DNA from: Chloroflexota bacterium
Lineage (GTDB): Bacteria > Chloroflexota > Limnocylindria > Limnocylindrales > CSP1-4
Length of the DNA: 37,661 bases
Direction: 5' to 3'
Assembly: GCA_003152995.1 (NCBI GenBank)
Contig: PMBR01000088.1
Span: 10,390-48,050 of the forward strand
Under the pieces are notes generated by a model, which saw only the letters and a program-made list of their open reading frames with translations, made no database searches and was not told where the DNA came from. A program made the position numbers and the translations under genes. Shown piece by piece: positions 1 through 7,721 of this stretch (position 1 is the stretch's first letter; each line of letters starts with the position of its first letter).

Positions 1-1148
1 GCCTCGGCCAGCAGCACGTTCATATGGCCCGGCATCCGGCCGGCCACAGGATGGATCGCGTACGAGACCTCGATCCCGCGAGCTTCAAGCAGGTCTGCCA
101 ATTCGCGGACGCCGTGCTGCGCCTGGGCGACAGCCAGACCGTAGCCGGGGACGATGACCACTTTGCTGGCGTACGCGAGCTGGATCGCGGCGTCGTCGAC
201 GGACACTTCTCGGACCGTGCCGCCCGCGGTGGTCAACGCCGCCTGCGACCCCTCGGCGGTGCCGAAGCCGCCTATCAGGATGTTGCCGATGGAGCGGTTC
301 ATGGCGCCGGCCATGAGCCTCGTGAGGATCGCGCCCGAGGCCCCGACGAGAGCGCCCGCCACGATGAGGATCACGTTCCCTACGACGAACCCGGCCATCG
401 AAACGGCGGTCCCGGTGAAGGCGTTCAGCATGGAGATCACGACCGGCATGTCCGCTCCGCCGATCGGCAGGACCATCATCACGCCGAAGATCAGGGCCCC
501 GCCGAGGGCGCCCATGAGGAGCAGGTCCAGGACCTCGGTGTCGTAGTTGAAGAGCCCGGCTCCGGCCAGCACCAGCACGATGGAGCAGCTGATCGCCACG
601 ATCAACGCGACGGCCGAAAGGAGTCGTCCGCCAGGCAGGATGATCGGCTGGCCCTTGAGCCTGCCCATCAGCTTGGCCGAGGCGATCAACGACCCGGTGA
701 ACGTCACCGAGCCGATCACGACATCGACGACGATGAAGAAGATCAGCCAGCCGTCCAGGTTTGCCAGGGCGCCCTCCGGGGTGCGCAGGCCGCTCAGCCG
801 GACGAAGTCGTCGATGGCCAGCAGGCCCGCGGCCCCGCCGCCGACGGCATTGAACAGCGACACGAGCTGAGGCATGGCGGTCATGCCGACGGTCCGGGCC
901 ATGCGCAGGCCGGCCGCTCCGCCGACCGCAAGGCCGCCGAAGATGATCAGCCAGTTGCCGATGCCGGGACCCGCGTTGGCGACAAAGCCCAACTCGGCCA
1001 CGACTGCGATGCACATGCCGATAGCGGAGAGGCGGTTGCCGCTGCGCGCCGAGGCCGGCGAGTTCATCAGGTGCAGGCCGAGCGCGAAGAACGCGGCGCC
1101 AATCAGGAACGCCAGCTGCACCAGGTATCCAAGGTCGGTGTTGTTCAT
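1..1148 (-). CDS. pntB: NAD(P) transhydrogenase beta subunit PntB, 3' end cut off by the window
   Basis: PntB is the membrane subunit that binds NADP(H) in the proton-translocating transhydrogenase; it couples proton entry to hydride transfer from NADH to NADP+. The frame opens with ATG at 1148 (MNNTDLGYLVQLAFLIGAAF) and stays open for about 382 codons to the window edge. The family is usually about 460 residues, so roughly 80 C-terminal residues are missing. Several hydrophobic helices occupy the first ~170 residues. Then come GADMPVVISMLNAFTG and VVIVPGYGLAVAQAQH, two highly conserved PntB stretches of the NADP-binding domain, and HPVAGRMPGHMNVLLAEA at the edge. The start lies 13 bases after the pntAB stop, so the three pnt genes form one operon. 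Identification is by family motifs and context. Confidence 0.95.
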   Translation of the reverse strand, partial: MNNTDLGYLVQLAFLIGAAFFALGLHLMNSPASARSGNRLSAIGMCIAVVAELGFVANAGPGIGNWLIIFGGLAVGGAAGLRMARTVGMTAMPQLVSLFNAVGGGAAGLLAIDDFVRLSGLRTPEGALANLDGWLIFFIVVDVVIGSVTFTGSLIASAKLMGRLKGQPIILPGGRLLSAVALIVAISCSIVLVLAGAGLFNYDTEVLDLLLMGALGGALIFGVMMVLPIGGADMPVVISMLNAFTGTAVSMAGFVVGNVILIVAGALVGASGAILTRLMAGAMNRSIGNILIGGFGTAEGSQAALTTAGGTVREVSVDDAAIQLAYASKVVIVPGYGLAVAQAQHGVRELADLLEARGIEVSYAIHPVAGRMPGHMNVLLAE

Positions 1149-1161
1149 GGCCGGCTCCTCG

Positions 1162-1476
1162 TCAATCCGCCGACTTGTCGGCCTTGGGGACCGGGCGTCG
1201 TTTGAACATCTGCAGCATTCGATCCGTGACCCAGTAGCCGCCGACCACGTTTGCCCCGGCGAAGACGACAGCGACGAAGGCGAGAGTGCCGGTCAGCGGA
1301 TTGTCGGCCGAGGCCGCGAGGGCTATTGCTCCCACGAGAACGATGCCGTGGATGGAGTTGGTGCCCGACATCAGCGGCGTGTGGAGCGTCGCCGGAACCC
1401 GGCTTATCACTTCGAAGCCGAGCAGAATCGCCAGCGCAAAGACCGTCAGGTCGTTGATCAGCGTGCCGACGTTCAT
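1162..1476 (-). CDS. pntAB: NAD(P) transhydrogenase alpha subunit, transmembrane part
   Basis: A 104-residue membrane protein matching the C-terminal membrane domain of PntA, which in many bacteria is a separate polypeptide (PntAB or PntA2). It has about three hydrophobic segments: near residues 5-22, 42-60 and 64-84. The conserved stretch VPATLHTPLMSGTNSIHGI is visible in the middle. It helps form the proton channel together with the PntB helices. Its ATG overlaps the stop of pntAA in an ATGA (1473-1476), which points to translational coupling and equal expression. The split alpha subunit is normal outside enterobacteria and is not a frameshift. Confidence 0.93.
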   Translation of the reverse strand: MNVGTLINDLTVFALAILLGFEVISRVPATLHTPLMSGTNSIHGIVLVGAIALAASADNPLTGTLAFVAVVFAGANVVGGYWVTDRMLQMFKRRPVPKADKSAD

Positions 1477-2633
1477 GCCTGGGCGCCTCCCTTTGGAGCC
1501 GGCTGAAGCAGCTTGAGGGTCGCCGGCTGCACGACCTTGCCGCCGTTCGTGATGACAGTCGCGGCCGTCACTTCGTCGTCGAAGTCCAGATGAATGGCCC
1601 CGTCGGAGACGACGTTGAGCAACAGGTTGGAGATATTGCGCGAATAGAAGATGCTGGCTCCTGTGGGCATTGACGAGGGCAGGTTGAGGGGTGCGTGGAT
1701 CTCTACGCCATTCGCGCTGGCCACAACTTTGCCCGGCCTGGAGAGCTCGCAGTTGCCGCCCAGTTCGCTCGCGGCCATGTCGACGATGATCGAGCCCGTC
1801 TTCATGCCCTCGACGGCGGCCTTTGTTACGAGAACGGGTGGACGGCGGCCGGGGACCTGCGCCGTGGTGATCACGATGTCCGAGTTGGCGATGATGCCGT
1901 TGAGCTCCGACTGCTGAGCCGCCTGCTCTTCTGCCGTCAGGGCGCGGGCGTAGCCGCCCTGGCCGGTAGCCTCGATCGCCGACTTGAGCGTGACGAACTG
2001 TGCGCCCAGCGACTCGGCCTGCTCCTTGGTGTCGCTGCGGACATCGTAGGCCTTGACCATGGCCCCGAGCCGGCGGGCGGTGGCGATGGCCTGAAGCCCG
2101 GCCACGCCGACGCCGAGCACCAGCACGTTCGCGGGCTTGGCCGTGCCGGCGGGCGTCGTCAGCAGTGGGAAGTACCGACCGAAGGCATTGGCGGCAATGA
2201 GGACGGCCTTGTACCCGCCGACGTTGGCCTGTGAGGAGAGGGCGTCCATGCCCTGCGAGCGGCTGAGCGTGCGAGGGATGGCATCGAGGCTGATGGCCGT
2301 CACATTCCGGTGCGCGAGGGCGAGCATGGCGCGAGGATCGAGCAGCGGCGCCAGAAGGCCGATGACCACTTGACCCTCGTGAAGCAACTCAACCTCGGCC
2401 GGCGTCGGCCTATGAATGCGCAGGAGGATGTCGGTCGTCGAGTAGATGGCCGCCGTGGTGACGATCCTTGCGCCCGCGTCGACGTAGAGTTGATCCGGGA
2501 ACGAGGCCGCCGCTCCAGCGCCGCGCTCGACAAGCACGGTCATCTTCGCTTCCCGGAGCTTCTGAACCGCGTCCGGAACCAGCGCCACGCGCCGCTCCTC
2601 CGGAGCGATCTCCCTGACTACGCCAACTCTCAT
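1473..2633 (-). CDS. pntAA: NAD(P) transhydrogenase alpha subunit, NAD-binding part
   Basis: A 386-residue soluble subunit that binds NAD(H) in the transhydrogenase; related to alanine dehydrogenase. The start MRVGVVREIAPEERRVAL is the typical N-terminal motif of the AlaDH/PNT family. A Rossmann nucleotide-binding motif, VLGVGVAGLQAIATARRLGA followed by KAYDVR, lies near residues 172-200. QVPGRRPPVLV and IIVDMAASELGGNCE are further conserved family segments. The ATG at 2633 is the first in frame, with a weak purine run (AGGTG) about 10 bases upstream. It is the first gene of the minus-strand pntAA-pntAB-pntB operon; together these supply NADPH using the proton gradient. The length is normal for the separate NAD-binding subunit. 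Confidence 0.95.
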   Translation of the reverse strand: MRVGVVREIAPEERRVALVPDAVQKLREAKMTVLVERGAGAAASFPDQLYVDAGARIVTTAAIYSTTDILLRIHRPTPAEVELLHEGQVVIGLLAPLLDPRAMLALAHRNVTAISLDAIPRTLSRSQGMDALSSQANVGGYKAVLIAANAFGRYFPLLTTPAGTAKPANVLVLGVGVAGLQAIATARRLGAMVKAYDVRSDTKEQAESLGAQFVTLKSAIEATGQGGYARALTAEEQAAQQSELNGIIANSDIVITTAQVPGRRPPVLVTKAAVEGMKTGSIIVDMAASELGGNCELSRPGKVVASANGVEIHAPLNLPSSMPTGASIFYSRNISNLLLNVVSDGAIHLDFDDEVTAATVITNGGKVVQPATLKLLQPAPKGGAQA

Positions 2634-3040
2634 GGTGGGATCACCTGCTGCACGCGTCTTGGACCGGCCGGCTCAGGGCAGGAGCGTCCCCGGGAGGACG
2701 CGCCCGAAAGTCTAGCCCGGCTCGCCGGGACGTGCCATGCCGTCCGGCACGTCCACCCTGGTTCTATTCCGAAGGCACCGCCGCGACTTTTCGACGGGAG
2801 ACGACCCCAGTCGAGCGTCCGGCCCTCATCGAAGTGGGTATTCACGATCGCACATCTCACACTTCCGGGTGACGGACACTGCCTCGTGTCCCGCCAGATC
2901 GAAGTCTTGCCCATATTTCGTGGCACTCGGCGCCGCCCTCTGGATACATTTCCACGAAGGCGTATAGTCGCAGTGCTGTCGCCGCGATTGCCGGCGAGAT
3001 ACGACGAATCGGGTCGTGGGCTGAGAGAGAGGAAGACACC
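2634..3040. other. Divergent intergenic region between pntAA and an unknown gene
   Basis: About 400 bases separate the divergent pntAA and the 110-residue gene. A TATAGT hexamer at 2963-2968 (plus strand) could be the -10 element for the right-hand gene, but no good -35 sits 16-18 bases upstream. Open frames crossing this region on the minus strand have arginine/serine-rich, shadow-like composition and no family match, so I do not call a gene. No structured RNA was recognised. Confidence 0.4.
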
Positions 3041-3373
3041 ATGGTCACAGTTCGCAAAGCCGATCCGGCGCTCATGGACAAAGCCGCCAGCCCGACGCGT
3101 GAATTGAGCCCTGCCGCACAGGAGCGAGAGCAGCAGCAGCGCCAATTCAAGCGGCTCATCGCGCAGCTCAAGGGTCCCGAGCAGGTCTTCGTGGTTCGCC
3201 TCGATCCCACGGAGAAACCGATCACGATCCGGCAGCGATTGCTGCGCGTCGCCGCCGATGCCAATGTGGAGATCGCCGTCCGAAAGCACGGCGACGGTTT
3301 CCTGGTCGGCTTGCTCACACCTGAGCGACGCACGAATCGTGGCCGCCGTGCGGCCGGCGCGCCCAAGCGCTGA
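3041..3373 (+). CDS. Unknown 110-residue basic protein
   Basis: Not recognised. The ATG at 3041 is preceded by GAGAGAGGAAG about 6 bases upstream, a good ribosome-binding site, so the start is firm. Residues ~22-45 are charged and helix-prone (QEREQQQRQFKRLIAQLKGP). Residues ~45-95 look like a small folded domain with alternating beta/alpha pattern (EQVFVVRLDPTEKPITIRQR, then VEIAVRKHGDGFLVGLL). The tail is arginine/lysine-rich (RRTNRGRRAAGAPKR). There is no signal peptide or membrane segment, so it is probably cytoplasmic; the basic tail could contact nucleic acid, but that is inference. It stands alone between a divergent operon and a 344-base gap. Confidence 0.7.
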   Translation: MVTVRKADPALMDKAASPTRELSPAAQEREQQQRQFKRLIAQLKGPEQVFVVRLDPTEKPITIRQRLLRVAADANVEIAVRKHGDGFLVGLLTPERRTNRGRRAAGAPKR

Positions 3374-3612
3374 CACGCCAGTCGAGTTCGCACGGTCGTC
3401 TCGACGCGGGCATCGCTGAATTCGCGGGCAATCGCCCGTCGAAAACGGCCTCCAGCGGGCGGCAGTCCGATGAACGATCCGGGCCGACCGCTTCTGTTCA
3501 ATTTCGCTCGGTTTGCTGGCATGCCGTTGCCCGTCGTGGCGTCTTCTGCCGCCGTAGGTGGGGCGCTCGAGTCCAGCGTCCCAGTGTGGAAATAGCAGAC
3601 GTCCGCAGGCTC

Positions 3613-3659
3613 TTGTGGGCCCGGGTGGGCTGCGTAGAATGCATTTGTCGAGTACTCGA
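3613..3659 (+). promoter_or_regulatory. Candidate promoter with a palindrome at the transcription start
   Basis: TTGTGG at 3613-3618 and TAGAAT at 3635-3640 are separated by 16 bases, a plausible -35/-10 pair. A perfect 12-base palindrome, TCGAGTACTCGA (3648-3659), begins about where transcription would start and could be an operator. It lies about 60 bases upstream of the next gene's start. The rest of the 344-base gap (3374-3717) shows nothing else I can name. Confidence 0.4.
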
Positions 3660-3717
3660 GGCCGCCGTCTTGCGGAGTCCCGGGTGCATGACAAATGCGG
3701 CGCAGGGGGACTAGCAC

Positions 3718-5109
3718 GTGCAGGTCGGTGACCTCAAGGACCATGCCGGCGCCGAGCCGCCAGTTGGCGCTGACGCTGTAGATGGCGCCGAGCCGCTCGA
3801 TGTCGGGGCCAGCCGCCGCCGCCTGGTCGACATACGGTGCGGTTTTGCCGAACTGGCTCGTCGCGAGGCGGGGGCAGCCGAAGAGCGCGTAGTCGAGGCG
3901 CGAAGGCTGTTCGATGCCCAGCTGGCCGTCTTGACCGCTGCCCAGGCCGAGGTGGATCCGGGCGCCACTCGCGGCGCCAAAGAAGAGGCCCACCGCGCCT
4001 TCCGCAAGGCAATCGGCGTGGCCAGGTCACGGAGCCAGGTGGAAGTGGCGGCCGGTGTGTGGCTGACCGAGATAAACCGCATCAACGGCGCGGTCCGCGC
4101 CTCACAACTGCGGATCCGGCGAGAGCGCGAGGAGACCGACGCCGCCGCCGCCGAACTCGACCGCCAGACGGCCATCGCCGAAGCGAGCAGGGCCATGGCG
4201 GAAGCCGCGGTCGAGGCTTGCCGGGCGGCTCAGGAGGCGCTGGCCGTCACTGATGGTGAGGAGGTCGCACGGACGGCCGGAGATCCCACCAGCGGTTCTG
4301 CGGCAGAGCTGATTGCGGCGCACGCTGCGTCTCAGGCGGGGCTGCAGGCGGCCGCGACTCTCGCGGCCGCGGCATCCCCGGGCGCCGCGCCCGACCCCAA
4401 CAGCGAGGCCGCCGAGGGGGCCCAGCCTGCCGACCCCTCCCAGGACGCCGCAACCGTCATGACATCCGCGTCGACCGGTGGTTCCGTGGACGCCGCCGCC
4501 CTGGCGGAGGAGGCAGTCGCGCCGATCGATCTCCGCGGGCCGGCGCCGCTTGCGATCGTTCGTCTCCTGGAGCGGGACGGCGCCGCGATGAGCCGCCTGG
4601 TCGACTGGTTGTCGGGCCCCAATGCCGAGCAGCGGCGTCGCTGGCAGCTGTGTCTATCCAACTTAGTGGACGCAGTAGTGGCGACGGCCATCGACGGCGG
4701 CTGGTTCGTCTTCGAAGCGGGCAATCCATTCTGGGATCAACTCACGCAAGTCGAGGCTCGCGACGTCGCGCGCGGGCTTGCCGCGCTGGGTTTTCGATAC
4801 GACGGCATGGGCGAGTTCGCCGACGGACGGGTGCCGAGCCACCGCGAGCTTTCGATGGCACTCGGCAATGCCGGGCTTCTGCCGGTCCGCGTGCGCCATT
4901 GGCCGCGACCCGAAGAAACGGCGCTCCTGTATCGCCAGGTCAGCGTCGATCCGATCGCACTCCTGGCCGAGCAAGCACCGTCGCTCACCATGGGCGAGTT
5001 GGTCCTGATGCTCGGTCGCCGCGCGGAGATGGCCGCCGACCTCTGGAACGACTGGTCGCGCGCACGGCCTCTGTTGCTTCTGCCCGTCGAGCCCAGCCGA
5101 GGCGGGTAG
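3718..5109 (+). CDS. Unknown coiled-coil protein with a conserved-looking C-terminal domain
   Basis: A 463-residue protein of unknown function. The start is GTG at 3718: AGGGGGA ends 7 bases upstream, and an in-frame TAG at 3712 excludes any longer version. Residues ~40-190 are alanine/glutamate/arginine-rich with heptad-like spacing and almost no proline, suggesting a long coiled coil. Residues ~200-270 are a low-complexity Ala/Pro/Gly linker. Residues ~280-460 look globular: LLERDGAAMSRLVDWLSG, WFVFEAGNPFWDQLTQVEAR, then a tryptophan- and arginine-rich region ending LWNDWSRARPLLLLPVEPS. There are no membrane segments. Competing frames on the opposite strand are low-complexity and less protein-like. 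It could be a scaffold or a regulator; the sequence gives no firm clue. Confidence 0.7.
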   Translation: MQVGDLKDHAGAEPPVGADAVDGAEPLDVGASRRRLVDIRCGFAELARREAGAAEERVVEARRLFDAQLAVLTAAQAEVDPGATRGAKEEAHRAFRKAIGVARSRSQVEVAAGVWLTEINRINGAVRASQLRIRREREETDAAAAELDRQTAIAEASRAMAEAAVEACRAAQEALAVTDGEEVARTAGDPTSGSAAELIAAHAASQAGLQAAATLAAAASPGAAPDPNSEAAEGAQPADPSQDAATVMTSASTGGSVDAAALAEEAVAPIDLRGPAPLAIVRLLERDGAAMSRLVDWLSGPNAEQRRRWQLCLSNLVDAVVATAIDGGWFVFEAGNPFWDQLTQVEARDVARGLAALGFRYDGMGEFADGRVPSHRELSMALGNAGLLPVRVRHWPRPEETALLYRQVSVDPIALLAEQAPSLTMGELVLMLGRRAEMAADLWNDWSRARPLLLLPVEPSRGG

Positions 5110-5326
5110 ATTCGCGACTGGCATCCGAGGTTCGGAATCCTCGAGGCCGCAGCGTGAGGTTGACAGTGAAGCAGTCAGCGAACGGGCTCGTGGCCGCGGT
5201 CGTCGATGGATGAGGAGTCCCATGTCGACGGGCCGGCCGGGTCGGCCGAGAGCGACTCGATAATTACCGGTCGGTGGCGAAGACGTTCCCGAGGTTCTTC
5301 GAGGCGCTGGACCGGCTCTGACGCCA

Positions 5327-6112
5327 CTACTCGGCCGCCAGTTCCTCCCGAACCTCCGAAGACTCCTGGGGCTCCGCCGGGTCCTGATCGATCACCACGA
5401 GCCTGTAGGCCTCCGCCGCGGCCACGCCGATCCTGGCTCCCTGCTCGGCCAGCCGGCCGCGGACTCGGGCGAAGACGGCCTCTGGATCGTGGAGCTGGCT
5501 AGCGTGGGCCCGCAGGGCTTCGATCTTGCGGTCGACGGTCGTCGTGACGTCGATCCAGACGTCCGGCTGGTTCGACCACATCAGGTACAGCCGTCGCACC
5601 CGGTGGGCGGGCAATCCCTGGCGATGGAGCCACGGGAAGACCATCGGGTTTCGGGCGGCCGGGTAGACGGCATCGACGGCAGCCATGGCCGCCGCGCGGT
5701 GATCGGTGTGATTGATTCCTCCGCCCACGTGGATCACCACCTCCGGATCGCCGGCGAAGACCGCGTCCGGCTTGAAGGTTCGGATCTCGCGCACGAGCAT
5801 CTCGCGCAGCGGCAGGTCATTGGCCAGATTGCCGTCGGGCTGATGGAGGAAAGTCACGCCCTTGTAACCGACGATCGCGGCCGCAAGGCGCTGCTCCTCC
5901 TCGCGGGCCCGGGCCAGCTCGAACGGGTTTGCTGCGGGATCCTCGCCGCCCGCGTCGCCGGAGGTGCAGCACACCAGCCAGCCCTCGGCGCCGGCGCCGA
6001 TCCAGGCCGAGGCCGCGCCGGCCGGGCCGAAGTCGGCGTCGTCGGGGTGGCCGACGATGACCATGAAGCGTCGGGGTAGCCAGCTGTGAGGGGAAGCCGT
6101 CTCGTCGGTCAT
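5327..6112 (-). CDS. LmbE/PIG-L family N-acetylglucosamine deacetylase-like hydrolase
   Basis: A 261-residue zinc hydrolase of the LmbE/PIG-L (GlcNAc deacetylase) superfamily, which includes MshB (mycothiol) and BshB (bacillithiol) as well as antibiotic-pathway deacetylases. The metal-binding motif HPDD is at residues 22-25 (MVIVGHPDDADFGP), and the family's later histidine motif appears as INHTDHRAA. CCTSGDAGGEDP is the typical segment after the metal site. ATG at 6112 is chosen because the open frame upstream has no family similarity, and AGGAG lies 12 bases before it. The true substrate (a GlcNAc-inositol, GlcNAc-malate or another N-acyl sugar) cannot be told from sequence. It is downstream of bcp, but 304 bases separate them, so co-transcription is uncertain. 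Confidence 0.9.
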   Translation of the reverse strand: MTDETASPHSWLPRRFMVIVGHPDDADFGPAGAASAWIGAGAEGWLVCCTSGDAGGEDPAANPFELARAREEEQRLAAAIVGYKGVTFLHQPDGNLANDLPLREMLVREIRTFKPDAVFAGDPEVVIHVGGGINHTDHRAAAMAAVDAVYPAARNPMVFPWLHRQGLPAHRVRRLYLMWSNQPDVWIDVTTTVDRKIEALRAHASQLHDPEAVFARVRGRLAEQGARIGVAAAEAYRLVVIDQDPAEPQESSEVREELAAE

Positions 6113-6416
6113 CGTGCGTCGTGGCTCCTGTGAAGTGGTCCAGTTCACCGTTGTCCGAGAGCAACGGACGCCGTTCCGGCCCTCGCCGGCGGGTTGGAAA
6201 CGGCCCTTCGCGACTTGCGGACCCTTGGTATCATGCCGCCCGAGGCTTCGCTCGTCTCCCCCCACGGGCGAGGCCTCTCTTGCTGTCCGGGACTCTATAC
6301 GCGGCGACCGGCCGGCGCTACGCGGCCCCTCGCGTCGGGACGGCGGGTTGCCACGCGGGCGGACATGACGCGACGACCGGCGGCGCGGGGGCTGTCGAGC
6401 CGGCGTCCTTTTGGCG
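6113..6416. other. Intergenic region upstream of the LmbE-like gene
   Basis: About 300 bases between bcp and the LmbE-like gene on the minus strand. Open frames cross it in both directions, but their composition is arginine/glycine/proline-rich and shadow-like. No convincing promoter, terminator or RNA was found. Confidence 0.3.
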
Positions 6417-6902
6417 TCAGACGAGGGTCGCGCGGGCTTCTCGCAGGGCAACCAGGACTTCGGCGGCGTGGTCTTCGGGCTTGACCTTTGTCCACACGGT
6501 GACGATCCGCCCGTCCGGCCCCACCAGGAAGCTGTTCCTAGCCACGCCCCAGTAGGTCTTGCCGTAGTTCTGCTTCTCCACCCAGCTGCCGTACGAATCG
6601 GCCACGGCGTGGTCTTCGTCGGCGAGCAGCGTGAACGGCAGCGCGTACTTGGCGCGGAAGGCCGCCTTGCTTGCGGCTCCCTGCGGGCTGATGCCCCACA
6701 CCTCCGTGCGGGCGTCGTCGAACGACGTCTTGGCGTCTCGGAAGGCACAGGCCTCCTTGGTGCATCCGGGAGTGTCGTCGGCAGGGTAGAAGTAGACGAC
6801 CGTGAACTGGCCTTGTCTCTCGGAGAGGCGGTGGGTCCGCCCCTCGTCGTCGTGAAGCTCGAAATCGGGCGCGAGCTCGCCCACAATCGGTATGTTGCTC
6901 AT
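6417..6902 (-). CDS. bcp: Thioredoxin-dependent peroxiredoxin, Bcp/PrxQ type
   Basis: A 161-residue peroxiredoxin that reduces hydrogen peroxide and organic hydroperoxides with electrons from thioredoxin. The peroxidatic cysteine is Cys47 in DDTPGCTKEACAFRD, and the second cysteine five residues later (Cys52) is the resolving cysteine typical of the Bcp/PrxQ alpha type. The thioredoxin-fold start (GELAPDFELHDDEG) and the YWGVARNSFLVGPDG segment are family-typical. No signal peptide, so cytoplasmic. The ATG has no Shine-Dalgarno sequence; TAATCT lies exactly 6 bases upstream of it, suggesting a leaderless transcript with its own promoter rather than being the tail of the ykoC operon 33 bases upstream. 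Confidence 0.95.
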   Translation of the reverse strand: MSNIPIVGELAPDFELHDDEGRTHRLSERQGQFTVVYFYPADDTPGCTKEACAFRDAKTSFDDARTEVWGISPQGAASKAAFRAKYALPFTLLADEDHAVADSYGSWVEKQNYGKTYWGVARNSFLVGPDGRIVTVWTKVKPEDHAAEVLVALREARATLV

Positions 6903-6914
6903 GCAAGCAGATTA
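6903..6914 (-). promoter_or_regulatory. Candidate -10 box for leaderless bcp transcript
   Basis: On the minus strand TAATCT (6914-6909) is followed by 6 bases and then the bcp ATG at 6902. This TANNNT-N6-start arrangement is what is known for leaderless genes. No clear -35 is visible. Confidence 0.45.
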
Positions 6915-6935
6915 GCAGCGCGACGGCGACATCGA

Positions 6936-7721
6936 CTAACGAGGGACGAAGAGCGCGACTGCCGCGACGGCGATTGCCGCCGCGATCGTCAGCCAGTCGC
7001 GCCAGCCCGTCCGGACCTCGCGGAAATGGGTACGGCGGAGGCCGCTGTCGAAGCCGCGGGCGTCCATGGCGAGGGCCAAACGCTCCGCGCGCCTGATCGA
7101 GGAGACGAGCATCACGAGCAAACGGCCGCCCGCCTCGCGAACCCGCGCGACCGGGCCTCGGGGCGCGAGGCCTCGGAGTCGGCGAGCCGCTCCGATCGTG
7201 GCCCAGTCGCCGGCCATGAACGGGGCCACTCGCACGGCGGCCAACGTGCCGTAGGCGAACCGGTCCGGAACGTGCCACTGCTGCACCAGCGAGTCGGCCA
7301 TGCGGGTCGGGTCGGATGGGCCGAAGACGAGCAGCGTCGTGAGGGCGATCACGACGACCCGGAGACCGACGGCGATCCCGGCCGAGATGGCCGGACCGGT
7401 GATCCGCGCCGGCCCAATCTGCGCGACGGTCGAGAGCGTCCGATCGCCGTTTGCGCTCGAGAGCAGGATCGAGAAGACGGTCAGGCTCAGGACGGCGAAT
7501 CCGAGCGGGGCGAGCCGGCCGGGGATGCGTCGCATCGGCAGGCCCGACCAGAGCCAGAGGACGACGATCGCGGCGACGGCCAGCCTGACGGGCACGATCG
7601 GGTCGAGAGTCACGACGCTGGCGACGAGCCAGACGACGCCCGCCACGAGACGCGCCGCGGGCGTGGTCCGGGTCAGGAAGGCGTCTCGGGTCGGTTGGAG
7701 CGCGGCCGGGAGAACGCTCAT
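6936..7721 (-). CDS. ykoC: ECF transporter T component, YkoC-like
   Basis: A 261-residue membrane protein of the EcfT/CbiQ family, the scaffold that couples the ATPase to the substrate-binding S component. Four to six hydrophobic helices are seen: about 21-42, 44-62, 68-86, 100-125 and the very C-terminus (WLTIAAAIAVAAVALFVP). The T-component coupling helices carry Ala-Arg-Gly-like motifs, here AARRLRGLAPRG and LALAMDARGFDSG. ATG at 7721 overlaps the ATPase stop (ATGA), and the residues upstream of it in the open frame are out of family. It is the fourth gene of the TPP-riboswitch operon, which supports a thiamine or HMP substrate. Confidence 0.9.
   Translation of the reverse strand: MSVLPAALQPTRDAFLTRTTPAARLVAGVVWLVASVVTLDPIVPVRLAVAAIVVLWLWSGLPMRRIPGRLAPLGFAVLSLTVFSILLSSANGDRTLSTVAQIGPARITGPAISAGIAVGLRVVVIALTTLLVFGPSDPTRMADSLVQQWHVPDRFAYGTLAAVRVAPFMAGDWATIGAARRLRGLAPRGPVARVREAGGRLLVMLVSSIRRAERLALAMDARGFDSGLRRTHFREVRTGWRDWLTIAAAIAVAAVALFVPR

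Noticed and set aside
2630-3993. Long minus-strand open frames (354 and 378 residues) overlapping the unknown plus-strand genes
   Set aside because: Low-complexity Arg/Ser/Pro-rich composition with no family motif; the plus-strand frames have better starts and protein-like domains.
5231-5323. Possible C-terminal remnant (RERLDNYRSVAKTFPRFFEALDRL) on the plus strand
   Set aside because: Looks faintly protein-like but has no start codon, a TGA shortly upstream and no recognised family; too short to call a pseudogene.
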